Assembly: GCA_007134725.1 (NCBI GenBank)
Contig: SLKF01000134.1
Span: 1 to 23,135 of the forward strand
Origin: Clostridiales bacterium
Lineage (GTDB): Bacteria > Bacillota > Clostridia > Peptostreptococcales > T1SED10-28
Length of the DNA: 23,135 nucleotides
Reading direction: 5' to 3'
Shown here in pieces: positions 14,872 through 22,891 of this stretch. The notes under the pieces are model-generated. The model did no database searches, was not told where the DNA came from, and saw only the letters and a program-made list of their open reading frames with translations. A program made the position numbers and the translations under genes. Every line of letters begins with the position of its first letter. The stretch's first letter is position 1.

Positions 14872-17091
14872 TTACTTTTCACAGGAAAATAATGAGATTT
14901 GATTTCTTCCCTGATTTTTCGACTTATAAAGACTTTTGTCTCCCAGATCAATTAACCGTTTTTTATCCATATCCACTTTTGGTTCCAGTGTGGAAACCCC
15001 AATGGATAGGGTTATCCTATCAGAAATATCTGTGTGGCTGTGGGGAATGTTCAACTTTTCAACCTGCTCCTTAATGTTTTTAGCCACCGTTAGGGCTCCG
15101 GATTTATCGGTGTTGGGCAGTAAAACCACAAATTCATCCCCACCATAACGGGCCACCAGATCCGTTGAACGTTTCAAACTTTTTTCAATGGTTTTGGCAA
15201 TTTGCTGGAGTACTTTATCCCCTTTCAAATGTCCATAGGAATCATTGTACTCTTTAAAATAGTCAATATCCAAGAGCAAAAGAGATACTTCCTCCTGTTT
15301 TCGAAGAGCATTATTCCAAGCGTAATCAAAGTTATTATCAAAACACCTTCGATTGGGAATATTGGTTAACCCGTCCATTTCCGAAATCTTTTGCAATTTA
15401 CCGTTTAACACTTTTAATACCTGCTCCGTCTTTTCTCTCCTTTGTATTTCTTTTTTCAGGGCTTTGGATTTCTGGGCATTATTAATGGCAATCGCTAAGT
15501 AAGAAGACAGAGTTTTTAAGGTCTCCAACTGATGATCCGTATAGACATTTTTTTGTAAGCTTTGTACCGTTACCACACCAATGGATCGATCTTCAATCAT
15601 CAAGGGACAGAACATGACCGAGTTCATTGCATCGCCTACGGTATGAGAGGTTCCTTCTAAATAATTGCTATACTCCGTCTCAACATCGTTGATCAATACT
15701 TCTTTATTATTATTCAGACACCAGGCAGCCCAGCTGTGTTTACTGTCAACAGGCACTTGGAAGGATGGCTGTTTTTCTCCATTTTCAATATACAGTTCAT
15801 AGCGAATGTTTTCCTCTTTTCCATCCACCAATCCGATGCCTAATACCATGGCTTCCATCAATTGATTTAAGTTTGCATACAGTACATCGAAAATTTGTTC
15901 CAAATCCAAAGTTGCGGTGATATTTTGTCCGATTTCACCCACTACTTCCATCTGTTTGTAGGAATTGCGAAGTTCCTTCGTCTTTTTTTCCAGTTCTTGA
16001 ATCAGATAACGATAGGTTTTCGTCTCTTTTTGAGATTTTTCCAATTGCAATTGAAAAGAAATACTGCGAAGCTTTTCATTTCTTCTCTTGCTTTCGGTTT
16101 CCATAGTGGTTCGATGAAATCCTTTGTAGTATTTATAGGCTAAGGATTCCTCTCCCATTTTTTCATATACCCGAGCCATGGATGCATAAATATCAGGAAT
16201 TAAGGCTTCTCCATCAATGCTTTTTGCAATTTCCAAAGCTTTATTTAAGTTCTCGATCGCTTCTACCAGATCATTTTTATCCAGCATGATCTCATAGACA
16301 TCTTTATAAATGACCACCTGATGATGGTAATCCTTGGTCTCCTCAGCCAATTTCAAACTCTTACTAAATTCCTCCAGAGATTTTTCAAATTGTTTCTGAT
16401 TTTTATACATTTTACCTAATAAATGCAAGCTGTAGGAGTGCATTACTTTTGCATCTTTTTCCTTGCAGATTTCCAAGACCTGATCAATATTGTTTTTAGC
16501 CCGAATCCAGTTTTCTTTTTCAATATACACTTCCGCTGTATTAAATAGGGGAATTGCTTGCCCGTAAAGGTCCTGATTCATCCCGTACTTTTCAAGACTA
16601 TCCTGATAATAGCTTAAAGCGGTATCCAAGTCATGTAGTTCCTTATGTAGTCCTCCTAAATTATTTAAAATTCCGGCTTCCAATTCCAATATTTGTTCAC
16701 TTCTAGCCATTTCCAGAGCCTTAGCATAGTAATCCATGGCATGGTCATAGGTTTTCATATAAAGATGAACATTTCCCAAGGCATTCAGGGCCTCGGCCTC
16801 AATGTTTCCGCTGTGCAAAAACTTGGAGGTTTCCAGGGCAAGGTTTAAAGATTCAATGGCTTCGTTGAGCCTTCCTGTCATCCACAAACATCGGCCAATA
16901 CGGGTTAAGCTTTCCGCTTTTTCTTTTTTGTAAAAGTTCATCTCTGCCATATTAAGAGCTTTTCTGGCCAAAACCAGGGCTTCTTCCGGATGGCTTCGTT
17001 CTTTAAATTTTGCCTCGTCCAATAGCTCCCGTACTTGGGTTTTCCGATTTACTTTAGCCTGTTCCTTATTTTTTTTCAGTACGCTCTCCAT
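14872..17091 (-). CDS. TPR-GAF-GGDEF diguanylate cyclase
   Basis: This 739-residue cytosolic protein should make c-di-GMP from two GTP. Residues 1-360 are a run of TPR repeats (for example LGNVHLYMKTYDHAMDYYAKAL), a likely protein-binding sensor. A coiled coil (about 345-385) leads into a GAF domain (about 390-545) and then the GGDEF domain (about 570-735). The active-site motif is intact, RYGGDEF with GGDEF at 650-654. An inhibitory I-site RSTD (641-644) lies five residues before it, so the product should inhibit the enzyme. There is no membrane segment, EAL or HD-GYP domain. ATG 17091 follows a GGAGGAGGG ribosome binding site. A c-di-GMP-I riboswitch lies in the leader, so synthesis is controlled both at the enzyme and at the RNA level. 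Confidence 0.95.
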   Translation of the reverse strand: MESVLKKNKEQAKVNRKTQVRELLDEAKFKERSHPEEALVLARKALNMAEMNFYKKEKAESLTRIGRCLWMTGRLNEAIESLNLALETSKFLHSGNIEAEALNALGNVHLYMKTYDHAMDYYAKALEMARSEQILELEAGILNNLGGLHKELHDLDTALSYYQDSLEKYGMNQDLYGQAIPLFNTAEVYIEKENWIRAKNNIDQVLEICKEKDAKVMHSYSLHLLGKMYKNQKQFEKSLEEFSKSLKLAEETKDYHHQVVIYKDVYEIMLDKNDLVEAIENLNKALEIAKSIDGEALIPDIYASMARVYEKMGEESLAYKYYKGFHRTTMETESKRRNEKLRSISFQLQLEKSQKETKTYRYLIQELEKKTKELRNSYKQMEVVGEIGQNITATLDLEQIFDVLYANLNQLMEAMVLGIGLVDGKEENIRYELYIENGEKQPSFQVPVDSKHSWAAWCLNNNKEVLINDVETEYSNYLEGTSHTVGDAMNSVMFCPLMIEDRSIGVVTVQSLQKNVYTDHQLETLKTLSSYLAIAINNAQKSKALKKEIQRREKTEQVLKVLNGKLQKISEMDGLTNIPNRRCFDNNFDYAWNNALRKQEEVSLLLLDIDYFKEYNDSYGHLKGDKVLQQIAKTIEKSLKRSTDLVARYGGDEFVVLLPNTDKSGALTVAKNIKEQVEKLNIPHSHTDISDRITLSIGVSTLEPKVDMDKKRLIDLGDKSLYKSKNQGRNQISLFSCEK

Positions 17092-17114
17092 CTTTTCCCT
17101 CCTCCTCTAACCAT

Positions 17115-17235
17115 AAAAAAACCTCCTGTTTCACAACAACGAGGCAAATGGATTCGCAGCTGGCTACCATAGTGAACACACGTTAGGTCCTTTTAGCTTT
17201 GCGTCTTTGCCTTTCAGCAAATTTGCCCTATTTAA
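17115..17235 (-). ncRNA. c-di-GMP-I (GEMM-I) riboswitch with terminator platform
   Basis: Read on the minus strand, the leader has the GEMM-I order: AGGGCAAA, a hairpin TTTGC/GCAAA with a GAAA-containing loop (17221-17206), GACGCAAAGCTA (17205-17194), GGACCTAA (17190-17183), a variable stem, then GGTAGCCAG (17168-17160). These match the Vibrio cholerae Vc2 core segments. Downstream, CCTC..TGTT-GTGA-AACA..GAGG followed by T7 (17144-17115) forms an intrinsic terminator. The 5' core GGGCAAAT (17228-17221) can also pair with ATTTGCC (17149-17143), which touches the terminator's left arm and may act as antiterminator. That would make c-di-GMP binding switch the gene off (inference). Confidence 0.9.
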
Positions 17236-17260
17236 TTATTGTTTCAAAAATGAACTATAT

Positions 17261-17383
17261 CTATTCATTTAGAAAAGTAAAATAAAACAATCCTCTCTTC
17301 ATTATGCCGATAAAATATAGTGCTATTATACCATTATTGAGAAAAATTGCAATTAAATTATTATATTTTTCAAAATATTGCAT
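17261..17383 (-). CDS. Candidate 40-residue single-helix membrane peptide
   Basis: ATG 17383 has an AAGGAAGGTG ribosome binding site about 5 nt upstream and lies 19 bp after the mgsA stop. The peptide starts MQYFEKYNN, has one hydrophobic segment (about residues 10-28, LIAIFLNNGIIALYFIGIM) and ends RGLFYFTFLNE. No family is recognised. Against it: the region is AT-rich, so a hydrophobic frame arises easily, and the promoter of the next transcript lies inside the frame. If real, it would be translated from the mgsA transcript. Confidence 0.3.
   Translation of the reverse strand: MQYFEKYNNLIAIFLNNGIIALYFIGIMKRGLFYFTFLNE
17325..17352 (-). promoter_or_regulatory. Promoter of the riboswitch-diguanylate cyclase transcript
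   Basis: Minus-strand TTGCAA (17352-17347), a 16-nt spacer and an extended -10 TGGTATAAT (TATAAT at 17330-17325). The expected start near 17318 leaves about 80 nt before the aptamer. It lies within the small candidate ORF 17261-17383. Confidence 0.6.
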
Positions 17384-17402
17384 AACCACACCTTCCTTTA
17401 GT

Positions 17403-17870
17403 CTATTCCTCTCCCTCGATATTCCCGTTAAAATCTTTTGTGACGATTTTTCTCTCATAAACCTCATTGAATAGCCGGGAGCTAACGATAAAATCCGCGG
17501 TAGCCTTATTCGGCGCCACGGGAATATCATACAATGCAGCGATTCGAAGCAGGGCTTTTACATCGGGATCATGGGGCTGGGCTTCCAGGGGATCCCAGAA
17601 AAAAATCATCAGATCGATTTTCTCTTCCGCTATGGCAGCTCCCACTTGCTGATCTCCACCTAGGGGACCGCTTTTATAACCGGTAACGGTCAGTTTTGTG
17701 TGTTCTTCCAAAAGCTTTGCCGTGGTCCCGGTTCCCACTAAGGTATGGGATTTAAGACTCTCTTTATTTTTTTTCACCCAGGTAATCAAATCCTGCTTCC
17801 GATTGTCATGGGCGATTAAAGCAATATTCTTGACTCTGTTCGATTTCGATATTCGGTATCCGTATTTCAT
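17403..17870 (-). CDS. mgsA: Methylglyoxal synthase
   Basis: This 155-residue cytosolic enzyme turns dihydroxyacetone phosphate into methylglyoxal and phosphate, a bypass that frees phosphate when glycolysis is overloaded. Family motifs are intact: [10 protein letters not shown] with His21-Asp22, [10 protein letters not shown] (phosphate binding), [12 protein letters not shown] with catalytic Asp73, and [20 protein letters not shown] with His100 and Asp101. The length is typical. ATG 17870 is chosen because GGAGG sits 7 nt upstream; ATG 17891 lies ahead of that site. It is downstream of the small heme-type membrane protein gene on the same strand, with a 71-bp gap. The DJ-1/PfpI and OsmC proteins elsewhere in the window may help with the toxic product or general stress. 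Confidence 0.97.
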   Translation of the reverse strand: MKYGYRISKSNRVKNIALIAHDNRKQDLITWVKKNKESLKSHTLVGTGTTAKLLEEHTKLTVTGYKSGPLGGDQQVGAAIAEEKIDLMIFFWDPLEAQPHDPDVKALLRIAALYDIPVAPNKATADFIVSSRLFNEVYERKIVTKDFNGNIEGEE

Positions 17871-17941
17871 TGTTTCGCCTCCATTAGCCATTAAATTAAA
17901 AATCTCAAAACATCAGACTTCGATTATTGTACTGTCCTCTT

Positions 17942-18337
17942 TTACAACAGATTCCTCCAAAAGATATGCAAAAGTGCCAGGACGTACACGACTCCTCCCA
18001 GACTGCGATGGACCAATCGCCAATGTTTTTTAAATCGCTTGATCCTCGGTCCCCCTAGGGCAACTACGGCCATTAAAAGCAGGGTATACAGTAACAGGGT
18101 TCCCGTATGCCATACGGTTAAGCTGAAGGCCTGATATCCGTGATAAAATCCCAGGGCTAAAATAGTCAAACCTAAAATAGGATGGGCTTTTCTGGAGAAT
18201 TGATAGATTTTTCCTAAGGTTTTGGACTTTTCCTTTCCCTCTTCTTTCAGTTTTTTTAAAAAGATTTTTTTAACGGGAAATATACTGCCCATTAAAACAA
18301 TCAACCCGATATTGATCCAACCGATTATTACAACCAT
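17942..18337 (-). CDS. Small four-helix membrane protein, putative diheme cytochrome b
   Basis: This 131-residue protein has four predicted membrane helices (about 3-20, 53-72, 77-95 and 112-128). Two His pairs have equal spacing: His52/His66 (AHPILG...FYHGYQ) and His110/His124 (LVHRSLGG...LLHIF), each with 13 residues between. That is the bis-heme pattern of ferric reductase/NADPH oxidase transmembrane domains and related b cytochromes. Further histidines are at 77 and 105. There is no flavin or NAD domain, so a separate reductase would be needed; the redox fusion at 13143-14666 is one candidate partner by logic only. AAAGGAGG precedes ATG 18337. The gene lies upstream of mgsA. Heme binding is an inference from the pattern. 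Confidence 0.6.
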   Translation of the reverse strand: MVVIIGWINIGLIVLMGSIFPVKKIFLKKLKEEGKEKSKTLGKIYQFSRKAHPILGLTILALGFYHGYQAFSLTVWHTGTLLLYTLLLMAVVALGGPRIKRFKKHWRLVHRSLGGVVYVLALLHIFWRNLL

Positions 18338-18440
18338 TCTTATTCCTCCTTTTCACCATAATATAATAAAATTACATATGCTATATCTTTACCCCCGTTG
18401 CCGCTGAATCAAACAGTAGCTATTATTCCATTTCATGAAA

Positions 18441-18468
18441 AAACTCTGTAGTATAGGCCACAGAGTTT
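18441..18468 (-). terminator. Intrinsic terminator after the topoisomerase operon
   Basis: AAACTCTGT (18441-18449) pairs with ACAGAGTTT (18460-18468) around a 10-nt loop. On the minus strand T6 follows. It lies 26 bp past the parC-like stop. Confidence 0.88.
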
Positions 18469-18494
18469 CACTTTCAACGAAGGTTTTAAAACCC

Positions 18495-20675
18495 TTATAA
18501 CAATTGTAATTGTTCTCCAAGATCCTTGCGATCCGTCTTCTTTAAATAGGTTCCAATGGTAGCAATACTCCCTCGATAATAGCTCATATCTTCAAAATCC
18601 ACGTCTTCCAATTGTTTGATTTCTTTTAAGTGACTATCCTTTTTCGGTTTTAAGACCTGGATCCCCCGGGAATGACGGGTGTTTTTTTCGGTGATTTTTT
18701 TCGTATTAAAAACCAGTACTTTCCGGATGCTACTTATGGCCACCAACTCTTTATCCTCCTTGATAAACTCCAGGTGAATTAAAGGAAATTCTTCATTGTA
18801 GGCTTTTGCCAGTTTCTTTCGATTGGTTTTGGTTTCGTAACTGGATAGAGGAATCCTTGCGGCTTTTCCGGTTTTATAGAAGAACAGCATCCATCCGGAA
18901 TAATCCAGGGTAGAGGTCATATAAATAATCTCTTCTCCTTCATCCAGTTCCAAGAGATTCGGAAGGAAATCCCCTAATACGCTGGCTTTTGCATCTTCCA
19001 ATTCATAGGCTTTTACCTTGTATACCTGATGTTTATTGGAAAAGAATAATAAATCCTCTTTGTTGCTTCCATCCACTTCCTGCATAACCTTGTCGTAATC
19101 CTTTAGCTTATGATCATTGCTGACTCTTAACGAGGTTAACGGAATTTTTTTAAAGTACTGATCCTTCGTGATAAAAAACTTTACCTTGTATTCACTAACG
19201 AATATTTCCTCTTTAAATTCCTGAACCTTCTCCTCATGAATTAAGGTAGTCTTTCTTTCCTGACCGTACTGCTCCATCACTCGCTGTAAGTCTTTGCTAA
19301 TCAAATTTTTAATCTTCTTTTCGCTGTTCAGGATACTTTCCAGGCTTAGAATTTCTTTTTCCAGACGTTTAATATCCTTGGTTTTCTTTAAAATGTATTC
19401 CTGGTTGAAATTTCGAAGTTTGATTTCCGCGATAAAATCGGCCTGGACCTTATCAATGGAAAATCCCTCCATCAAATTCGGGACCACTTCCCGGTCCACC
19501 TTGGTTTCCTTCACGATTTTTACGGCTTTATCAATATCCAGAAGAATTTTTTCCAAACCCTTCAGTAAGTGTAGCTCTTTTGTTTTATCCGTAATATCAT
19601 ACTGCAGCTTTCTCCGGATACAGTCCATACGAAAACTTGTCCATTCCCGTAAAATCTCCCGAACTCCCAGCACCCGTGGGGAACTGTCAATCAGCACATT
19701 AAAATTGCAGCTGAAGGAATCTTCCAGGGCGGTTAAACGAAAGATTTTGGTCATCAATTTTTCCTGATCCACACCCCGTTTTAAATCCAACGTGATCTTC
19801 AGTCCATTTTTGTCGGTTTCATCCCGAAGGTCGGAAATTTCTTTAATTTTCCCGCTTTTAATGTAGTCAATCAGCTTTTCCATAATGGCTTCCACGGTAG
19901 TGGTGTAGGGAATTTGAAAAATATCAATACAGTTATTCTTCTCGTCATAACGATACTTCCCTCTCACTTTAAAGCTTCCCCGGCCCTTTTTATAGATTTC
20001 TCTCATGATTTCTTTGCTGTATACGATCTCTCCTCCACTGGGAAAGTCCGGAGCTATAAGATGCTCTTCAATTTCTACGGTTTCATCTTTCAGATACTCA
20101 ATGGTGGTTTTACAGATTTCTTTTAGATTGAAACTGGGAATATTGCTGGCCATTCCCACGGCGATGCCTAAATTAGGAGTGGTTAATATGTTGGGATAGC
20201 TGGTAGGGAGTAGTCTGGGTTCCGTTGTAGTATTATCATAATTTGCAATAAAATCCACGGTGTTTTTATGAATATCATCGAAAAACTCCTCGGTTAACTT
20301 CTCCAGTTTCGCCTCGGTATAACGGTGCGCCGCATAGCTCATATCCCGGGAATATCGCTTTCCGAAGTTTCCCTTACTGTCCACAAAGGGATGCAGCAAT
20401 GCTTCATTTCCCCGGGTCAGACGAACCATGGTTTCGTAGATCGCTCCGTCCCCGTGAGGGTTTAGGCGCATGGTTTGTCCCACAATGTTGGCACTTTTGG
20501 TTTTGGCTCCTTTGATCAAACCCATTTTATACATGGTATACAAAAGCTTTCGATGAGAGGGTTTAAATCCATCGATTTCCGGTAACGCCCTGGATACAAT
20601 GACACTCATTGAATAGGGCATATAATTCACTTTTAAGGTGTCAATAATATTGGTCTGATTCACATTTCCTTGCAA
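18495..20675 (-). CDS. Type IIA topoisomerase subunit A, ParC/GyrA-like divergent clade
   Basis: This 726-residue DNA cleavage subunit has the winged-helix/tower core followed by a coiled coil and a short C-terminal region. The catalytic pair Arg118-Tyr119 is in SYAAHRYTEAKL. The N-terminal ALPEIDGFKPSHRKLLYTM and the intercalating-Ile region (GIAVGMASNIPSFNL) are conserved. The usual YHPHGDSAVYD reads LNPHGDGAIYE here: the first His is Asn72, and the quinolone-contact positions equal to E. coli Ser83 and Asp87 are Gly77 and Glu81. No GyrA box (QRRGGKG) is seen, so decatenation (Topo IV-like) is likelier than supercoiling. The start is TTG 20675, with GGAGG 8 nt upstream. It is 42 bp downstream of its partner gene. 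The clade appears known in clostridia as a second type IIA enzyme. Confidence 0.9.
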   Translation of the reverse strand: MQGNVNQTNIIDTLKVNYMPYSMSVIVSRALPEIDGFKPSHRKLLYTMYKMGLIKGAKTKSANIVGQTMRLNPHGDGAIYETMVRLTRGNEALLHPFVDSKGNFGKRYSRDMSYAAHRYTEAKLEKLTEEFFDDIHKNTVDFIANYDNTTTEPRLLPTSYPNILTTPNLGIAVGMASNIPSFNLKEICKTTIEYLKDETVEIEEHLIAPDFPSGGEIVYSKEIMREIYKKGRGSFKVRGKYRYDEKNNCIDIFQIPYTTTVEAIMEKLIDYIKSGKIKEISDLRDETDKNGLKITLDLKRGVDQEKLMTKIFRLTALEDSFSCNFNVLIDSSPRVLGVREILREWTSFRMDCIRRKLQYDITDKTKELHLLKGLEKILLDIDKAVKIVKETKVDREVVPNLMEGFSIDKVQADFIAEIKLRNFNQEYILKKTKDIKRLEKEILSLESILNSEKKIKNLISKDLQRVMEQYGQERKTTLIHEEKVQEFKEEIFVSEYKVKFFITKDQYFKKIPLTSLRVSNDHKLKDYDKVMQEVDGSNKEDLLFFSNKHQVYKVKAYELEDAKASVLGDFLPNLLELDEGEEIIYMTSTLDYSGWMLFFYKTGKAARIPLSSYETKTNRKKLAKAYNEEFPLIHLEFIKEDKELVAISSIRKVLVFNTKKITEKNTRHSRGIQVLKPKKDSHLKEIKQLEDVDFEDMSYYRGSIATIGTYLKKTDRKDLGEQLQLL

Positions 20676-20717
20676 AATTCACGCCTCCTAATTCTTCCCT
20701 GTCCACAAATATTCATG

Positions 20718-22706
20718 CTAAATTACATCGACTTCGTCAATGTATTTTGATCCATGGATTTCAATATACTCTTTTCTACCCTCTAAGTTGTCCCCTAAAA
20801 ACAGATCAAAGGCGGCCTTCGTCTCTTGGATATCCGTAGGGGTTACCTGAATCAGTCGTCGGGTTTCAGGATTCATGGTGGTCTCCCACATCATATCCGC
20901 CTCATTCTCTCCAAGACCTTTGGATCGTTGCAGGCTGTATTTTCCCTTGATTTTTTTCACGATCTCCCGCTTTTCAGCTTCATCAAAGGCGAAGTAGGTG
21001 TTTTTCTTATCGGTGATTTCATAAAGGGGGGATTCCACAATGTATACATGCCCCTTATCAATCAACGTGGGCGTCAGGACATACAACATCGTCAGAATCA
21101 AGGTTCTAATCTGAAATCCGTCCACATCCGCATCGGTACAAATGATAATTTTATTCCAATTCAGTCGATCTATATCAAAGGTGTTTAAATCCTTCTGTTT
21201 CGCGTTTAGTTCCACACCGCACTCTAAAACCTTTAACAGATCCACAATAATATCGTTTTTGAAAATCTTATCGTAATCGGATTTTAAGCAATTAAGAATT
21301 TTACCCCGTACAGGCATAATTCCCTGGAAGTCCGAGTTTCGACCCATCTTGGTACTTCCCAAAGCCGAATCTCCCTCCACAATAAAGAGTTCCCGGAGAT
21401 TTTTATCCTTAGTTCTGCAGTCCACAAACTTTTTCGGCTTGTTGGTAATATTATCAATTCGCTTATTCAATTTCTTTTTAATATCGATTCGGGTTTTTTC
21501 TGCTTTTTCCCGACTTCTTTTGTTGATCAGTACCTGTTCTAAAATGATTTTTGTATCCTTGGCATTTTCGATAAAATAAATTTCCAGTTTTTCCTTTAAA
21601 AATGCGGTCATGGTCTGCTGAATAAAACTGTTGGTAATGGCTTTTTTTGTCTGATTTTCGTAACTGGTTTCCGTAGAGAACGTGTTGCTTACCAAAATCA
21701 AACTATCCTCTATATCCGTAAAGGTAATCTTTTTTTCTCCCTTTTTATATAGATTCCGATCTTTCAAACTTTGGTCCACAGAGGCAATAAAGGCATTTTT
21801 TACGGCTTTATCCGGAGATCCTCCGTGATCTAAAAAACTGGAGTTATGAAAATACTGCAGGGTGGGTTCTTCATTATTAAATACGAAAGCCACTTCCATT
21901 TTTACATGGTATTCCGGTTTATCCTGGCGATCCCGACCTTTGGTCTCGGCTTCATAATACTTCAGTTCCGTTAAGGCCGTCTCTTGGCTGTGTTCCTTTA
22001 CATAGTCCACAATTCCCTTGGGATACAGATAGGAAAAGGTTTCTCCGGAGAATTCGTCGTAAAGTTCAAAGGTAATCCCTTTGTTGACAATGGCCTGCCG
22101 TTTTAACACTTTTTGAAAATATTCCAGGGGAATTTTAATCTCATTAAAAACCTGATAATCCGGTTTCCATCGAATTCTTGTCCCGGTGGGATCCGTAGGA
22201 TTTTTCGCTTTGAAATAGCCCTCCGGGGTTCCGGTGATGTTATCCCCCTGTTTAAAGTGAAGGGTGTATTGATATCCGTCCCGAATAACTTCCACATCCA
22301 TAAATTCAGAAGCAAATTGAGTTGCCGCAGTTCCAAGACCGTTTAGTCCCACGCTGAATTTATAACTGCTTCCCGCTTGATTGTTATGGTACTTGCCTCC
22401 GCCGTATAAAATGGTGAAAACAATTTCCCAGTTGTATTTTTCTTCTTTTTCATTATATTCTATGGGGATTCCCCGTCCAAAGTCGATTACCTCGATGGAA
22501 TGGTCCTTATAACGATTGATCATGATTTTATCCCCAAAGCCTGCATTGGCTTCATCTCTGGAATTACCCACAATTTCACTTAAGGTGTGCTGACAGCCTT
22601 CCAAACCGTCGGATCCAAAGATCACTCCCGGACGTAGACGAACCTTGTTTTTTTCCGATAATGTAGATAAACTATGATTTCCATAGGTATTTTGTTTTAC
22701 TAACAT
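20718..22706 (-). CDS. Type IIA topoisomerase subunit B, ParE/GyrB-like divergent clade
   Basis: This 662-residue ATPase subunit has the GHKL ATP-binding domain, transducer and Toprim domains. ATPase residues are retained: Glu44 and Asn48 in SEIVGNSRDEA, Asp75 in IDFGRGIP, and the QTK switch-lysine loop. The nucleotide lid GGLHGVG is changed to VGLNGLG (119-125), with a small insertion before it. Toprim has Glu444 in VEGDSALGS and the acidic triad TDADVDG (Asp525, 527, 529) for metal. The pair makes an A2B2 enzyme. ATG 22706 has a GGAGG ribosome binding site and a promoter about 50 nt upstream. This gene is probably an additional enzyme beside a standard gyrase encoded elsewhere. Confidence 0.91.
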   Translation of the reverse strand: MLVKQNTYGNHSLSTLSEKNKVRLRPGVIFGSDGLEGCQHTLSEIVGNSRDEANAGFGDKIMINRYKDHSIEVIDFGRGIPIEYNEKEEKYNWEIVFTILYGGGKYHNNQAGSSYKFSVGLNGLGTAATQFASEFMDVEVIRDGYQYTLHFKQGDNITGTPEGYFKAKNPTDPTGTRIRWKPDYQVFNEIKIPLEYFQKVLKRQAIVNKGITFELYDEFSGETFSYLYPKGIVDYVKEHSQETALTELKYYEAETKGRDRQDKPEYHVKMEVAFVFNNEEPTLQYFHNSSFLDHGGSPDKAVKNAFIASVDQSLKDRNLYKKGEKKITFTDIEDSLILVSNTFSTETSYENQTKKAITNSFIQQTMTAFLKEKLEIYFIENAKDTKIILEQVLINKRSREKAEKTRIDIKKKLNKRIDNITNKPKKFVDCRTKDKNLRELFIVEGDSALGSTKMGRNSDFQGIMPVRGKILNCLKSDYDKIFKNDIIVDLLKVLECGVELNAKQKDLNTFDIDRLNWNKIIICTDADVDGFQIRTLILTMLYVLTPTLIDKGHVYIVESPLYEITDKKNTYFAFDEAEKREIVKKIKGKYSLQRSKGLGENEADMMWETTMNPETRRLIQVTPTDIQETKAAFDLFLGDNLEGRKEYIEIHGSKYIDEVDVI

Positions 22707-22753
22707 CCTATTTCCTCCTAAACTGCCTTTTCAAATTAATGATTACCATCACC

Positions 22754-22782
22754 ATTCTATATATTTCTTCCCCTTTTGTCCA
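22754..22782 (-). promoter_or_regulatory. Promoter of the topoisomerase operon
   Basis: Minus-strand -35 TGGACA (22782-22777), exactly 17 nt, and -10 TAGAAT (22759-22754), each one base from consensus. The leader would be about 40 nt. The rest of the gap to 22890 shows nothing else that I can support. Confidence 0.55.
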
Positions 22783-22891
22783 CAGGAATTACGCTAAAAA
22801 CAAATTTCCCGCCCAAATTCCGATGATTTTAATCCACCTTCTATCTGTGAATTGCAATGTTTTCATTGTACCATAATTATATATTTTCATT

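Noticed and set aside
17261..17530. 89-codon minus-strand frame overlapping the end of mgsA
   Set aside because: Its first half is an out-of-frame shadow of mgsA; only the last 40 codons have their own ribosome binding site and are kept as a candidate.
19294..19767. 157-codon plus-strand frame inside the topoisomerase A gene
   Set aside because: Antisense shadow of a clearly coding gene, with no ribosome binding site or recognisable domain.
20826..21188. 120-codon plus-strand frame inside the topoisomerase B gene
   Set aside because: Antisense shadow; the opposite strand encodes conserved Toprim motifs over the same bases.
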